From Chitinophaga agri (lineage in GTDB: Bacteria > Bacteroidota > Bacteroidia > Chitinophagales > Chitinophagaceae): a DNA stretch of 64,000 nucleotides. The first letter of the stretch is position 1. Each line of letters starts with the position of its first letter. The stretch covers positions 1,798,001 to 1,862,000 of the forward strand of contig NZ_CP048113.1 of NCBI RefSeq assembly GCF_010093065.1. Reading direction: 5' to 3'. The notes beneath the pieces are model-generated. The model was not told the DNA's origin. It worked only from the letters and a program-made list of their open reading frames with translations, and searched no databases. Shown here one piece after another: positions 1 through 6,211 of this stretch. The translations under genes and the position numbers were made by a program.

Positions 1-116
1 GTCACCTCTCTCCCACCCGCTCCAACGGACTACTGAGCATGCTCAAACAGATTAAGCTATACGCTATCGCCTATGAGGCAAAATCTCAATCACAAAAAAA
101 CGGCACAGAACTATGA
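1..116 (+). CDS. SufE-family Fe-S assembly protein, C-terminal end only
   Basis: The window opens inside a reading frame (codons from base 3) that ends at TGA 114-116. The visible 37 residues include SPTRSNGLLSMLKQIKLYA, which resembles the C-terminal helix of SufE/YgdK-family sulfur-acceptor proteins (SR-x-NG-x-x-x-M-x-x-x-I). SufE accepts persulfide sulfur from the cysteine desulfurase SufS and passes it to SufBCD. The stop overlaps the start of the next gene (ATGA at 113-116), so the two are translationally coupled. The start and the catalytic cysteine lie outside the window, so the assignment rests on the tail and the neighbour. Confidence 0.6.
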   Translation, partial: HLSPTRSNGLLSMLKQIKLYAIAYEAKSQSQKNGTEL

Positions 117-430
117 GCGAAAATGAAATGACTTTACGCGACAGGATCGAAGAGGTGCTGCGCACAGTATTTGATCCGGAAATACCGGTGAATATCCTGG
201 AGCTGGGCCTTGTATACGAAATCAGAATAGGTGAAAATAACCGCGTCGGTATCACCATGACGCTGACGGCGCCGGGTTGTCCTGTAGCTGGCGATATTAT
301 TCGTGAAGTAGATGAAAAGGTGAAAGACATTGAAGGCGTATCCGACGTAGATGTAACACTCACTTTCGATCCACCATGGAACAAAGACATGATGAGTGAA
401 GAAGCGCGGCTGGAGCTGGGCTTCATGTAA
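113..430 (+). CDS. MIP18/DUF59-family Fe-S assembly factor (SufT/PaaD-like)
   Basis: 105-residue protein of the MIP18 (DUF59) family, normal length for a stand-alone member. Visible family features are the N-terminal V-FDPEIPVNILELGLVY segment, the TAPGCPVAGDI motif with its conserved cysteine near residue 62, and the C-terminal DPPWNKDMMSEEARLELG. Family members help mature Fe-S proteins; in Bacteroidota this gene usually closes a suf operon. It begins inside the stop of the upstream SufE-like frame (ATGA), supporting one operon. A 41-bp perfect inverted repeat starts inside its last codons and includes the stop codon, so the very end of the mRNA folds into the terminator. Confidence 0.85.
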   Translation: MSENEMTLRDRIEEVLRTVFDPEIPVNILELGLVYEIRIGENNRVGITMTLTAPGCPVAGDIIREVDEKVKDIEGVSDVDVTLTFDPPWNKDMMSEEARLELGFM

Positions 431-509
431 CGGATGCTGATAATAATAAAAAAGCGATGGCAGTGAAACTGCCATCGCTTTTTTATTATTATCAGCATCC
501 GTTACATGA
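423..509 (+). terminator. 41-bp perfect hairpin overlapping the stop codon of the MIP18 gene
   Basis: Bases 423-463 and 469-509 are exact reverse complements (41 bp, no mismatch) around the loop TGAAA (464-468). The inner part is a classic terminator (AAAAAAGCGATGGCAG / CTGCCATCGCTTTTTT). The outer part continues through the stop codon TAA 428-430 into the last codon. The symmetric A and T tracts would let it work in both directions. Arms this long are far beyond what termination needs. Confidence 0.9.
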
Positions 510-648
510 TCAGGAATGTGGAATCAGGCATTGAACGGGCTGTGATTTGTGCAGGCTAACGACCCAATTACCTTCGCGGCTATATATGATTACTTATCAA
601 TGATTCTTTTTGGTAAAATATTTGTACTGAACCTTCCTGTGGATAAGA

Positions 649-682
649 TTGTTATAAGGTTCCAACCTGTTCCATACCTTTG
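649..682 (+). promoter_or_regulatory. Bacteroidota-type promoter of the DUF937/BON/SH3 operon
   Basis: TTG at 649-651, 23-nt spacer, TACCTTTG at 675-682, matching -33 TTG / -7 TAnnTTTG. The predicted start near 687 leaves a leader of about 25 nt before ATG 713. Confidence 0.55.
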
Positions 683-712
683 TCGATCTTATTTATCTTA
701 TAAAACTCATTT

Positions 713-1231
713 ATGTTAGAACAATTAACGCAATTGATCCAGCAGAGCGGTCTGCAATCTGTCATCAATAATCCGGAAGTACCTAATCAGTACAATGATG
801 GCGTGATCGCTGAAGCACAGCATTCTATCCTTTCTACATTCAGTCAGCTGAAAGAGAACGGCGAAACTGACAAGGTAGAAGGCGCGCTGGAATCTGCTGA
901 TCATCCCGTTGCACAGAACATCCAGCAGAACTTTGCCGGTAATATCATGGAGAAGTTCGGTATCAATGGGGCTACTGCTGCAAGCATTGCTGCTGCATTG
1001 ATCCCGGCTGTACTGGGTGCAATGAAAGGCGGTGGCCAGGGAACAGGCAATGGCTTCAATATCCAGGATATTCTGGCTTCTGTTACGAGTGGTAACCTGG
1101 GCGGCGCCTTGGGCGGCTTAGGTGGCGGTAACCTGCAAAGCACTATCAGCAACATCGGTGGTAAACTGGGTCTTGATAAAGACGGTGATGGCGATGTTGA
1201 CCTGAATGATCTGACAAAGATGTTCAGATAA
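713..1231 (+). CDS. DUF937-like protein with C-terminal EF-hand-like loop
   Basis: 172 residues without a signal peptide. The N-terminal half is helical and polar. The middle (about 88-155) is rich in Gly and Ala with GGALGGLGGGN repeats, as in DUF937/YidB-like proteins. The end carries DKDGDGDVDLNDL, a calcium-binding loop of the EF-hand or dockerin type (Asp at loop positions 1, 3, 5, 7 and a terminal Asp/Glu-like position). Function unknown; a Ca-responsive stress or envelope-related role is only inference. First gene of a co-directional unit with a BON lipoprotein (44 nt downstream) and an SH3 protein, ended by the hairpin at 2245. Confidence 0.75.
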   Translation: MLEQLTQLIQQSGLQSVINNPEVPNQYNDGVIAEAQHSILSTFSQLKENGETDKVEGALESADHPVAQNIQQNFAGNIMEKFGINGATAASIAAALIPAVLGAMKGGGQGTGNGFNIQDILASVTSGNLGGALGGLGGGNLQSTISNIGGKLGLDKDGDGDVDLNDLTKMFR

Positions 1232-1275
1232 TCACTCTTCCCCGAAAAATTTTTAACCATCCCCAATTGATAATT

Positions 1276-1776
1276 ATGAAAAGTAAATTGAGCACTGCAT
1301 TCCTTTGTCTGGCACTGGCTGTCATGGTAGCTTGTAAAAGCAAACCTTCTGATACACAGATACAGGCAAAAGTAACGGAACAACTCAGCTCCATGCCCGA
1401 GGTAACTGCTGACGTCAAAGAAGGTGTCGTTACTTTGGCGGGTAATGTACCTGATGAATCAGCAAGAGCTGCTGCTGAAAGCGCCGTGGCGGGTGTTGAC
1501 GGTGTAAAAAGCATCACTAACAACATCATGGTCACTCCTCCTGCTCCACCTGCTGCTCCTGCACCTGATGCTGCGATGGTGAATCCGGAGGACCAGGCAC
1601 TGCGTACAGGTGTTGCCGATATTACCAAAGACTTCCCTGGTGTTGATGTTAAAGTTGAAGCAGGGGTGATCACGGTAACGGGTGAACTGTCTGCTGCAAA
1701 ATGGAAGACGCTGAAGAAAGCACTGGACGGTTTACATCCGAAGAAAGTGGATGCGTCTGGTCTGAAAGTGAAATAA
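1276..1776 (+). CDS. Lipoprotein with two BON domains
   Basis: I place the start at ATG 1276, not at the in-frame TTG 1267, because MKSKLSTAFLCLALAVMVAC is then a clean lipoprotein signal ending in lipobox VMVAC (Cys20). The mature part has two BON (OsmY-like) repeats: about residues 27-80 (VTADVKEGVVTLAGNVPDE) and 100-160 (GVDVKVEAGVITVTGELS), separated by an Ala/Pro-rich linker. BON domains bind phospholipid membranes and occur in osmotic-stress envelope proteins. Likely periplasmic, anchored to a membrane. Belongs with the genes before and after it. Confidence 0.85.
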   Translation: MKSKLSTAFLCLALAVMVACKSKPSDTQIQAKVTEQLSSMPEVTADVKEGVVTLAGNVPDESARAAAESAVAGVDGVKSITNNIMVTPPAPPAAPAPDAAMVNPEDQALRTGVADITKDFPGVDVKVEAGVITVTGELSAAKWKTLKKALDGLHPKKVDASGLKVK

Positions 1777-1794
1777 TCTGCTAAATTCAATGTT

Positions 1795-2217
1795 ATGTCA
1801 TTACAGGACAAATACAAAGAACTGATAGATACTGCCAGATCTTCCGGTACCAGCGATTTACAGATCGCTGAACAGGATGGTGTATTGCATATCAGGGGCG
1901 AAGCGCCTAACGGAAATGTAAAGGATACGCTGTGGAATATTTACGGGAAGATTGATCCTAATTTCCTTACAGGGGATGTGGTGATGGATATACAGGTGGC
2001 GACGGCCGTGGAGGGCGCGAAGCTTGAAGTGGTGACACAGTCGTCCAATCTGAATGTGCGGAAGGGTCCGGGAACGGATCAGCCGATTATTGGTAAGGCC
2101 GCGCATGCGGAGATCGTTACGCTGATCAGTAAACATAGTGATCAATGGTGGCTGATCAGGACGAATAGCGGAGATGAGGGATATGCGCATGCGCAATATC
2201 TCAAACCTGTGGAATAA
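1795..2217 (+). CDS. BON-like / bacterial SH3 domain protein
   Basis: 140 residues, no signal peptide. Residues about 1-70 (LQIAEQDGVLHIRGEAPN) resemble a BON-type fold, and residues 75-138 form a bacterial SH3 (SH3_3) domain with the typical SNLNVRKGPGTDQPIIG opening and GDEGYAHAQYL close. SH3_3 domains often bind peptidoglycan or protein partners. The lack of an export signal is odd for such a domain, so the cellular site is uncertain. It is 18 nt after the BON lipoprotein and followed by a terminator, so it is the last gene of the unit. Confidence 0.8.
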   Translation: MSLQDKYKELIDTARSSGTSDLQIAEQDGVLHIRGEAPNGNVKDTLWNIYGKIDPNFLTGDVVMDIQVATAVEGAKLEVVTQSSNLNVRKGPGTDQPIIGKAAHAEIVTLISKHSDQWWLIRTNSGDEGYAHAQYLKPVE

Positions 2218-2244
2218 GTCTTCCTGGTGGTCGTTATTTCTTTT

Positions 2245-2275
2245 GCCGGATGGGTTTTACCTGTCCGGCTTTTTT
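2245..2275 (+). terminator. Terminator after the BON/SH3 operon
   Basis: GCCGGA 2245-2250 pairs with TCCGGC 2264-2269, followed by six T. Confidence 0.8.
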
Positions 2276-2555
2276 ATGCTTTGTTGCCTTGTTGTTTACC
2301 TGGTGGTGTTTGATCGGGCGGGGTATGAGCATAGGAATTAAATGGTATGCTATAGGGCACACCGCAAGATCTGTTCAGTAATTAGTGTATCGGTTATTAA
2401 TGAAGGAAATGTGGTTGTCTTCGTCTTAAGCCACGACTATGGTATGAGGACTGGCGATCAATAAAATATGGTCCTGGTTATTGCTACGGTTCTTGTGGTA
2501 CCCTGGACTATGTTATGCTATGCTTATGTATAGTTGTCAGACATTATATTCCTCA
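2276..2555. other. Intergenic stretch, no gene seen
   Basis: Between the terminator of the SH3 operon and the end of the convergent gene at 2556. I see no credible reading frame, repeat or hairpin. A plus-strand frame that begins at 2481 is a shadow of the minus-strand gene. Confidence 0.6.
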
Positions 2556-3077
2556 TTAATTCAAAACCGTTCCCATTTGAAGGTCTTTCACTTCGAGTTC
2601 TTCGGGGAGGAAGGTTTCCTGGAAAGTACGGTCGCCAACTTTGTAATTCACTACTACACTGAAGTCTTCCTGTCTGAGGAGGTTGACTTTGGTGCCGGGA
2701 ATGATGAGGCCTCCATAGCGGCGTTCTACCGTCTTTTTGCTTTCTACGTTAATGCCCGGAGGGAGCGGATTTCCCTCAAATTTGACGATGAACTTAGTCA
2801 GACTGAATCGTCCGGCGATGGAGATATCTGTGACTGTTCTTGTCGTAGCGGCATTATTGTAGAATTTGAGCAGTACTTCCGCCTGTGCAATTGTATAGCC
2901 GGTCCTGATAAGGGAATATTGGGTATCATAGCCATACAGGATGAGGCGCTTTTGCTGCAGCCTGACATGGCCCCTTCTGAAGTAACGGCTGAAGTAAACG
3001 CCGAATATGCGTACTAATGAGGCCCCCAGGATCAATCCTGCAAGGCCCCATAATATGTTTTCGGTATCGCAATCCAT
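2556..3077 (-). CDS. Membrane-anchored protein of unknown function
   Basis: 173 residues. One membrane segment near the N terminus (ENILWGLAGLILGASLVRIFGVYF, about 7-29), then basic FSRYFRRGHVRLQQKRL, and a beta-rich soluble part with an Ig-like feel (NNAATTRTVTDISIAG, EGNPLPPGINVESKKTV, VNYKVGDRTFQETFLP). I do not recognise a family. The protein is coherent and uses normal codons. Stand-alone gene; its upstream region is a T/G-rich tract (A/C-rich on the coding strand). Confidence 0.65.
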   Translation of the reverse strand: MDCDTENILWGLAGLILGASLVRIFGVYFSRYFRRGHVRLQQKRLILYGYDTQYSLIRTGYTIAQAEVLLKFYNNAATTRTVTDISIAGRFSLTKFIVKFEGNPLPPGINVESKKTVERRYGGLIIPGTKVNLLRQEDFSVVVNYKVGDRTFQETFLPEELEVKDLQMGTVLN

Positions 3078-3078
3078 G

Positions 3079-3165
3079 TTTTGTTTGTTTAGTGTTTGTG
3101 TTGAGTTTACTGAGTCTGTTTTTTATGTTTTGTCTTTTTTGTTTTGTCTTTGTCTTTGATATGGA
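3079..3165. repeat. Low-complexity T/G-rich tract
   Basis: Upstream of the minus-strand gene at 2556-3077 the plus strand is almost only T and G, with repeated TTTGTCTTT and TTGTTTG units. On the coding strand this is an A/C-rich, unstructured leader. Such leaders are common in Bacteroidota mRNAs; whether it matters for translation is inference. Confidence 0.5.
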
Positions 3166-3213
3166 AGTCTTTTGTACCGGATAGCATTTTATGCGTATAC
3201 TATACTATAACGG

Positions 3214-3921
3214 TTATTTTGTTTCCTTTAGCATATAACCGTTAGACTGTTTGGTCAGCATATATTTGATCGTACGTTTGCCACCGGAAGGAATACCGTC
3301 AGGATCTGTTTCTCCATAGACAGGATATGAACGGACGATGCGTTGCTGTTGTACGTAAAATGAATCCCTGCCCCGGTATCCTTTCAGATCAGCGTTGTCG
3401 GCATCACCGGAAAAGATCCTTATAGCTTTGCCATTTACATAAGTGACGCCGTATACACTGCCTGTGCGTTCAGTGCCTTCGGAATAGGTGAACATGTATA
3501 TTTCCGGGTTTTTATCGTTGTTCAGGTCCTCGATGGCGGTTGTCTGCAAACTGCCCTTGATATCGTGCAGGGTAGTACTATCGGCTTTCAGAGAGTCGAT
3601 CTTTGTGTCTGTGTCTGCGATGGTAATAGACCTGCCTGCACCATCCCCTTTTACAACAATAGCATATTTATGGTCTTTAAAACGGAGTACTCTCGATACG
3701 GCTTCATTACCGCCCTTCCTTACATTTGACTCTTCCTCACCAGGCGCCGGCGCACTACCAGCATTTACAGTACCGCCGCTTGCATTCTCACTCGGATTGG
3801 CCGATGCGCTCTGTGTAGCTTCCTCTTGTAAATTACTGGAATCTGATGCGCCCTGGTCATTTTTTATGGGTGCGTTACAGGCCATACCACCAATCAGCAG
3901 AAAATAAATAATGGGTCTCAT
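3214..3921 (-). CDS. Lipoprotein of unknown function
   Basis: 235 residues. Lipoprotein signal MRPIIYFLLIGGMAC with lipobox GGMAC (Cys15). A long Ser/Ala/Glu-rich, low-complexity linker follows (about 20-75), then a compact domain (about 78-235) with repeated strands such as YAIVVKGDGAGRSITIADTD, DLNNDKNPEIYMFTYSEG and GVTYVNGKAIRI. The DLNNDKNPEIY piece resembles an FG-GAP/calcium-binding loop. Probably periplasmic side of a membrane. Function not known. An inverted repeat (TATAACGT-N12-ACGTTATA) lies 37 nt upstream. Confidence 0.7.
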   Translation of the reverse strand: MRPIIYFLLIGGMACNAPIKNDQGASDSSNLQEEATQSASANPSENASGGTVNAGSAPAPGEEESNVRKGGNEAVSRVLRFKDHKYAIVVKGDGAGRSITIADTDTKIDSLKADSTTLHDIKGSLQTTAIEDLNNDKNPEIYMFTYSEGTERTGSVYGVTYVNGKAIRIFSGDADNADLKGYRGRDSFYVQQQRIVRSYPVYGETDPDGIPSGGKRTIKYMLTKQSNGYMLKETK

Positions 3922-3957
3922 ACAATCTTATTTAATTTTTATTAATCTGTCTTTATT

Positions 3958-3985
3958 TATAACGTCTCATAATGTGCACGTTATA
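3958..3985. promoter_or_regulatory. Inverted repeat, possible operator
   Basis: TATAACGT 3958-3965 and ACGTTATA 3978-3985 are exact complements 12 nt apart, centre spacing 20 bp, i.e. two helical turns. It lies between the divergent lipoprotein gene (start 3921) and the small ORF at 4054, a suitable place for a dimeric regulator. No regulator gene is adjacent. Confidence 0.35.
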
Positions 3986-4053
3986 AAAAATGAAACAAGG
4001 AACATGCCTGAACAAGAAGGCCCATCCATAGGATTTTGCCTATTTTGCGGTAA

Positions 4054-4227
4054 ATGATGCTTTTACCCTATATCCTGGTGCCGTTAATGGCATCTCTCGT
4101 ACTGTTTTTTATAGTAATGCATTACCTGGTATTTTTACCCGATGCACTGATACTACAATTTATTTTTAACTTTTCGTTTACAACGAAAAAACTCACAAGA
4201 GAAGAAGCTGAAGCTATTAACAAATAA
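4054..4227 (+). CDS. Possible small membrane protein, 57 aa
   Basis: An open frame ATG 4054 to TAA 4225-4227. The N-terminal 35 residues are strongly hydrophobic (MMLLPYILVPLMASLVLFFI then VMHYLVFLP) and could form one or two membrane helices. The tail is charged (TTKKLTREEAEAINK). The switch from hydrophobic to polar looks like a real small membrane protein, and the downstream gene has its own promoter from 4256. No homology known to me; may be chance. Confidence 0.4.
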   Translation: MMLLPYILVPLMASLVLFFIVMHYLVFLPDALILQFIFNFSFTTKKLTREEAEAINK

Positions 4228-4255
4228 TAAATTTTTACCGTTCGTCAATTCCACA

Positions 4256-4287
4256 TTTGGATTAAGCGGTCATCATTTTTATATTTG
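4256..4287 (+). promoter_or_regulatory. Strong Bacteroidota-type promoter
   Basis: TTTG 4256-4259, 20-nt spacer, TATATTTG 4280-4287: a full match to the -33/-7 consensus. Start of transcription expected near 4292, 24 nt before ATG 4316. It probably drives the secreted protein and the RND efflux genes behind it. Confidence 0.7.
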
Positions 4288-4315
4288 TGGTACCAACTAA
4301 GAGCGAACTTTATTC

Positions 4316-4747
4316 ATGGATATCAAAAACAGGCATATCATGCGCAGATTTTTACTGTACATTCTGCTGATATGTGGCCTTGCGACAGGTCACACAGCTG
4401 TCGTGCAGGCGAAATCACCGTTGAAGGCTAAAAGCATCTGTTTTGAGCGGCTGTTTGACCATGAGACCATTCACCTCCGTTGTATAGATAGTGAAGACCT
4501 GGGCATAGAAGAACCGGAGGATATCAATGCGCCGTTTTTCTTTAAAGCGACCAAGGTCCCCCGCAAGAAAAGATTTTATCTCAATAGTACAACCCAACAA
4601 TCCAGTTATACGACCCGTTTCTCACAACTGGAGCATAACCTGGTTTTCTATATACCTACACGGGAAAACAAGACAGGTGTGTATCAGCAGCAACATGCTT
4701 TTCTGCCTGCCTATTATAGTTTCCTGTCAAGGTATACGCCCTTCTGA
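4316..4747 (+). CDS. Small secreted protein upstream of the RND pump genes
   Basis: 143 residues from ATG 4316; the in-frame ATG 4340 gives a better signal peptide (MRRFLLYILLICGLATGHTA, cut after VVQA). The mature part is about 110 residues, rich in Tyr, Phe and His with two Cys (ICFERLF, LRCIDSED), and ends FLSRYTPF. I know no family. It follows a strong promoter and lies 152 nt before the RND adaptor with no clear terminator between, so it may be co-transcribed with the pump. Confidence 0.6.
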   Translation: MDIKNRHIMRRFLLYILLICGLATGHTAVVQAKSPLKAKSICFERLFDHETIHLRCIDSEDLGIEEPEDINAPFFFKATKVPRKKRFYLNSTTQQSSYTTRFSQLEHNLVFYIPTRENKTGVYQQQHAFLPAYYSFLSRYTPF

Positions 4748-4857
4748 ATAGTTGACCTTTTCCCATCGTCACCCGTTTTTTACAAATAACATGCAGCTGT
4801 AAACAGCTGACAATCATTGTTTGCTTGTCGGCTGAAGCTGTATGTATCTGGTAATAC

Positions 4858-4877
4858 GGACCGTCGAATGGCGGTCC
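4858..4877 (+). other. Small hairpin before the RND adaptor gene
   Basis: GGACCG 4858-4863 pairs with CGGTCC 4872-4877 over an 8-nt loop, 22 nt before ATG 4900. There is no T tract, so it is more likely a leader or processing structure than a terminator. Confidence 0.35.
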
Positions 4878-4899
4878 TGAAAAACTATTCACTCCTATC

Positions 4900-6015
4900 A
4901 TGCATACTTCTAAGACTATATATATACTGGCCATCAGTGCGGCCCTGGGTGGTTGTATCACCCGCGCGGAGAACGTAAACAATGAGAACGAATTAAATAC
5001 CTACCCGGTCCTGCAACTGTCACTCTGTGATACCGTTCTTCACAAAAATTACGTTGCCGATATTCAGGCGGTACGTAATGTAGAAATACGTGCCCGTGTG
5101 AATGGCTTCCTGAATAAGATCTATGTGGATGAGGGACAGAAAGTCCAAAAGGGACAACTCCTCTTCTCCCTGAATGATGAAGAATACCGCTCTGAGCTGG
5201 CAAAAGCCAAAGCAGCGCTTAGCAGTGCTGTCGCTGAAGCCAAAGGCGCACAGCTGGAACTAGACCGCGTGACCCTCCTCGTGAACAAGAAAGTCATCGC
5301 GAAAAGTGAGCTGGAAGTTGCCAAAGCCAAGCTCGCAGCTGTAGAGGCGCGTATTGAAGAAGCACGCTCCGCTGAGACGAACGCCTCCACCAGACTGTCC
5401 TATACAATTATCCGGGCTCCATTTGATGGTTATATTGACAGGATACCTTCCAAGACCGGTAGCCTGATCGGGGAAGGCGACCTGCTGACCTCCGTTTCAG
5501 ATATCAAGGAAGTATATGCGTATTTCAATGTTTCTGAAACAGAATATCTCCAGCACCGCCGATCTAATGGCGCTAATACACAGGCGGCCGTAAAACTGAT
5601 CCTGGCAGATGGCACTGACTATCCTTACACGGGTAATGTAGAAACGATCGAAAGCGAATTTGAAGAAACCACCGGTTCCATCGCTTTCAGGGCTAAGTTC
5701 CCTAACCCGCAATCGTTGCTGAAACACGGCGCCAGCGGTAAAGTAATGTTGAGCAATGAAATGAGCAATGCTATGCTCCTGCCACAGAAAGCCGTGTTTG
5801 AAATGCAGGATAAAAACTATGTATTCGTTCTGGACAAGTCGAATCAGGTAAAAATGAAAAACTTCGTACCAGGCCCCCGCCTGGCGAATTGTTACATCGT
5901 GCAGTCCGGCCTTAGTGAAGGAGAAAAAGTAGTATACGAAGGCGTCCGCAATCTGCGGGATGGCATGAAGATCAATCCTGCTGCTATTACACTGGACAGC
6001 ATTAAAGCGCTGTAA
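4900..6015 (+). CDS. RND efflux periplasmic adaptor (membrane fusion protein)
   Basis: 371 residues, standard for the AcrA/MexA family. N-terminal lipoprotein signal with lipobox LGGC (Cys19). Then barrel-sandwich half (YVADIQAVRNVEIRARVNGF, GQKVQKGQLLF), a long alpha-hairpin about 105-155 (AKAALSSAVAEAKGAQLELD and LEVAKAKLAAVEARIEEA), the returning lipoyl half (TIIRAPFDGYIDRIPSKTG), and beta-barrel plus membrane-proximal domains to the end. It links the inner-membrane RND pump to the outer-membrane channel. The next gene encodes both of these in one chain, and the spacer between them is unusually long (196 nt) and structured. Confidence 0.93.
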   Translation: MHTSKTIYILAISAALGGCITRAENVNNENELNTYPVLQLSLCDTVLHKNYVADIQAVRNVEIRARVNGFLNKIYVDEGQKVQKGQLLFSLNDEEYRSELAKAKAALSSAVAEAKGAQLELDRVTLLVNKKVIAKSELEVAKAKLAAVEARIEEARSAETNASTRLSYTIIRAPFDGYIDRIPSKTGSLIGEGDLLTSVSDIKEVYAYFNVSETEYLQHRRSNGANTQAAVKLILADGTDYPYTGNVETIESEFEETTGSIAFRAKFPNPQSLLKHGASGKVMLSNEMSNAMLLPQKAVFEMQDKNYVFVLDKSNQVKMKNFVPGPRLANCYIVQSGLSEGEKVVYEGVRNLRDGMKINPAAITLDSIKAL

Positions 6016-6026
6016 GCACTCTTCTC

Positions 6027-6128
6027 TGTGGCAGGTACTCCCCTGAAAGGGAATACTATGCATCTGACTGAAGGTATGTCTGCCAGGACATGCTTTACAG
6101 AAGTTCATTTGCATGAACGCCTGCCACA
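6027..6128 (+). other. Structured intercistronic RNA element
   Basis: TGTGGCAGG 6027-6035 pairs with CCTGCCACA 6120-6128 and closes a 102-nt region. Inside are CCCT-GAA-AGGG, ATGTC-TGCCAG-GACAT and GTTCAT-TTGC-ATGAAC, giving a multi-branched fold. It starts 12 nt after the adaptor stop and ends 83 nt before the pump ATG. Could be a processing or regulatory element; inference from pairing only. Confidence 0.35.
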
Positions 6129-6211
6129 TCCCGCTGCTGCTTCATCAGTGCCTTTAACTTATGCCGGCTCTTCAGTCAGGTGTTCATTTTTCATTCTTAT
6201 TTCTCAGTTTT

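Noticed and set aside
2481..3017. 178-codon plus-strand frame
   Set aside because: It covers the minus-strand gene at 2556-3077, whose protein has a membrane anchor and normal composition; the plus frame has neither motif nor promoter.
6161..6211. Upstream extension of the RND pump (17 codons)
   Set aside because: Pumps of this type start with MFDTFIKRP; the extension would put a second hydrophobic piece in front of TM1.
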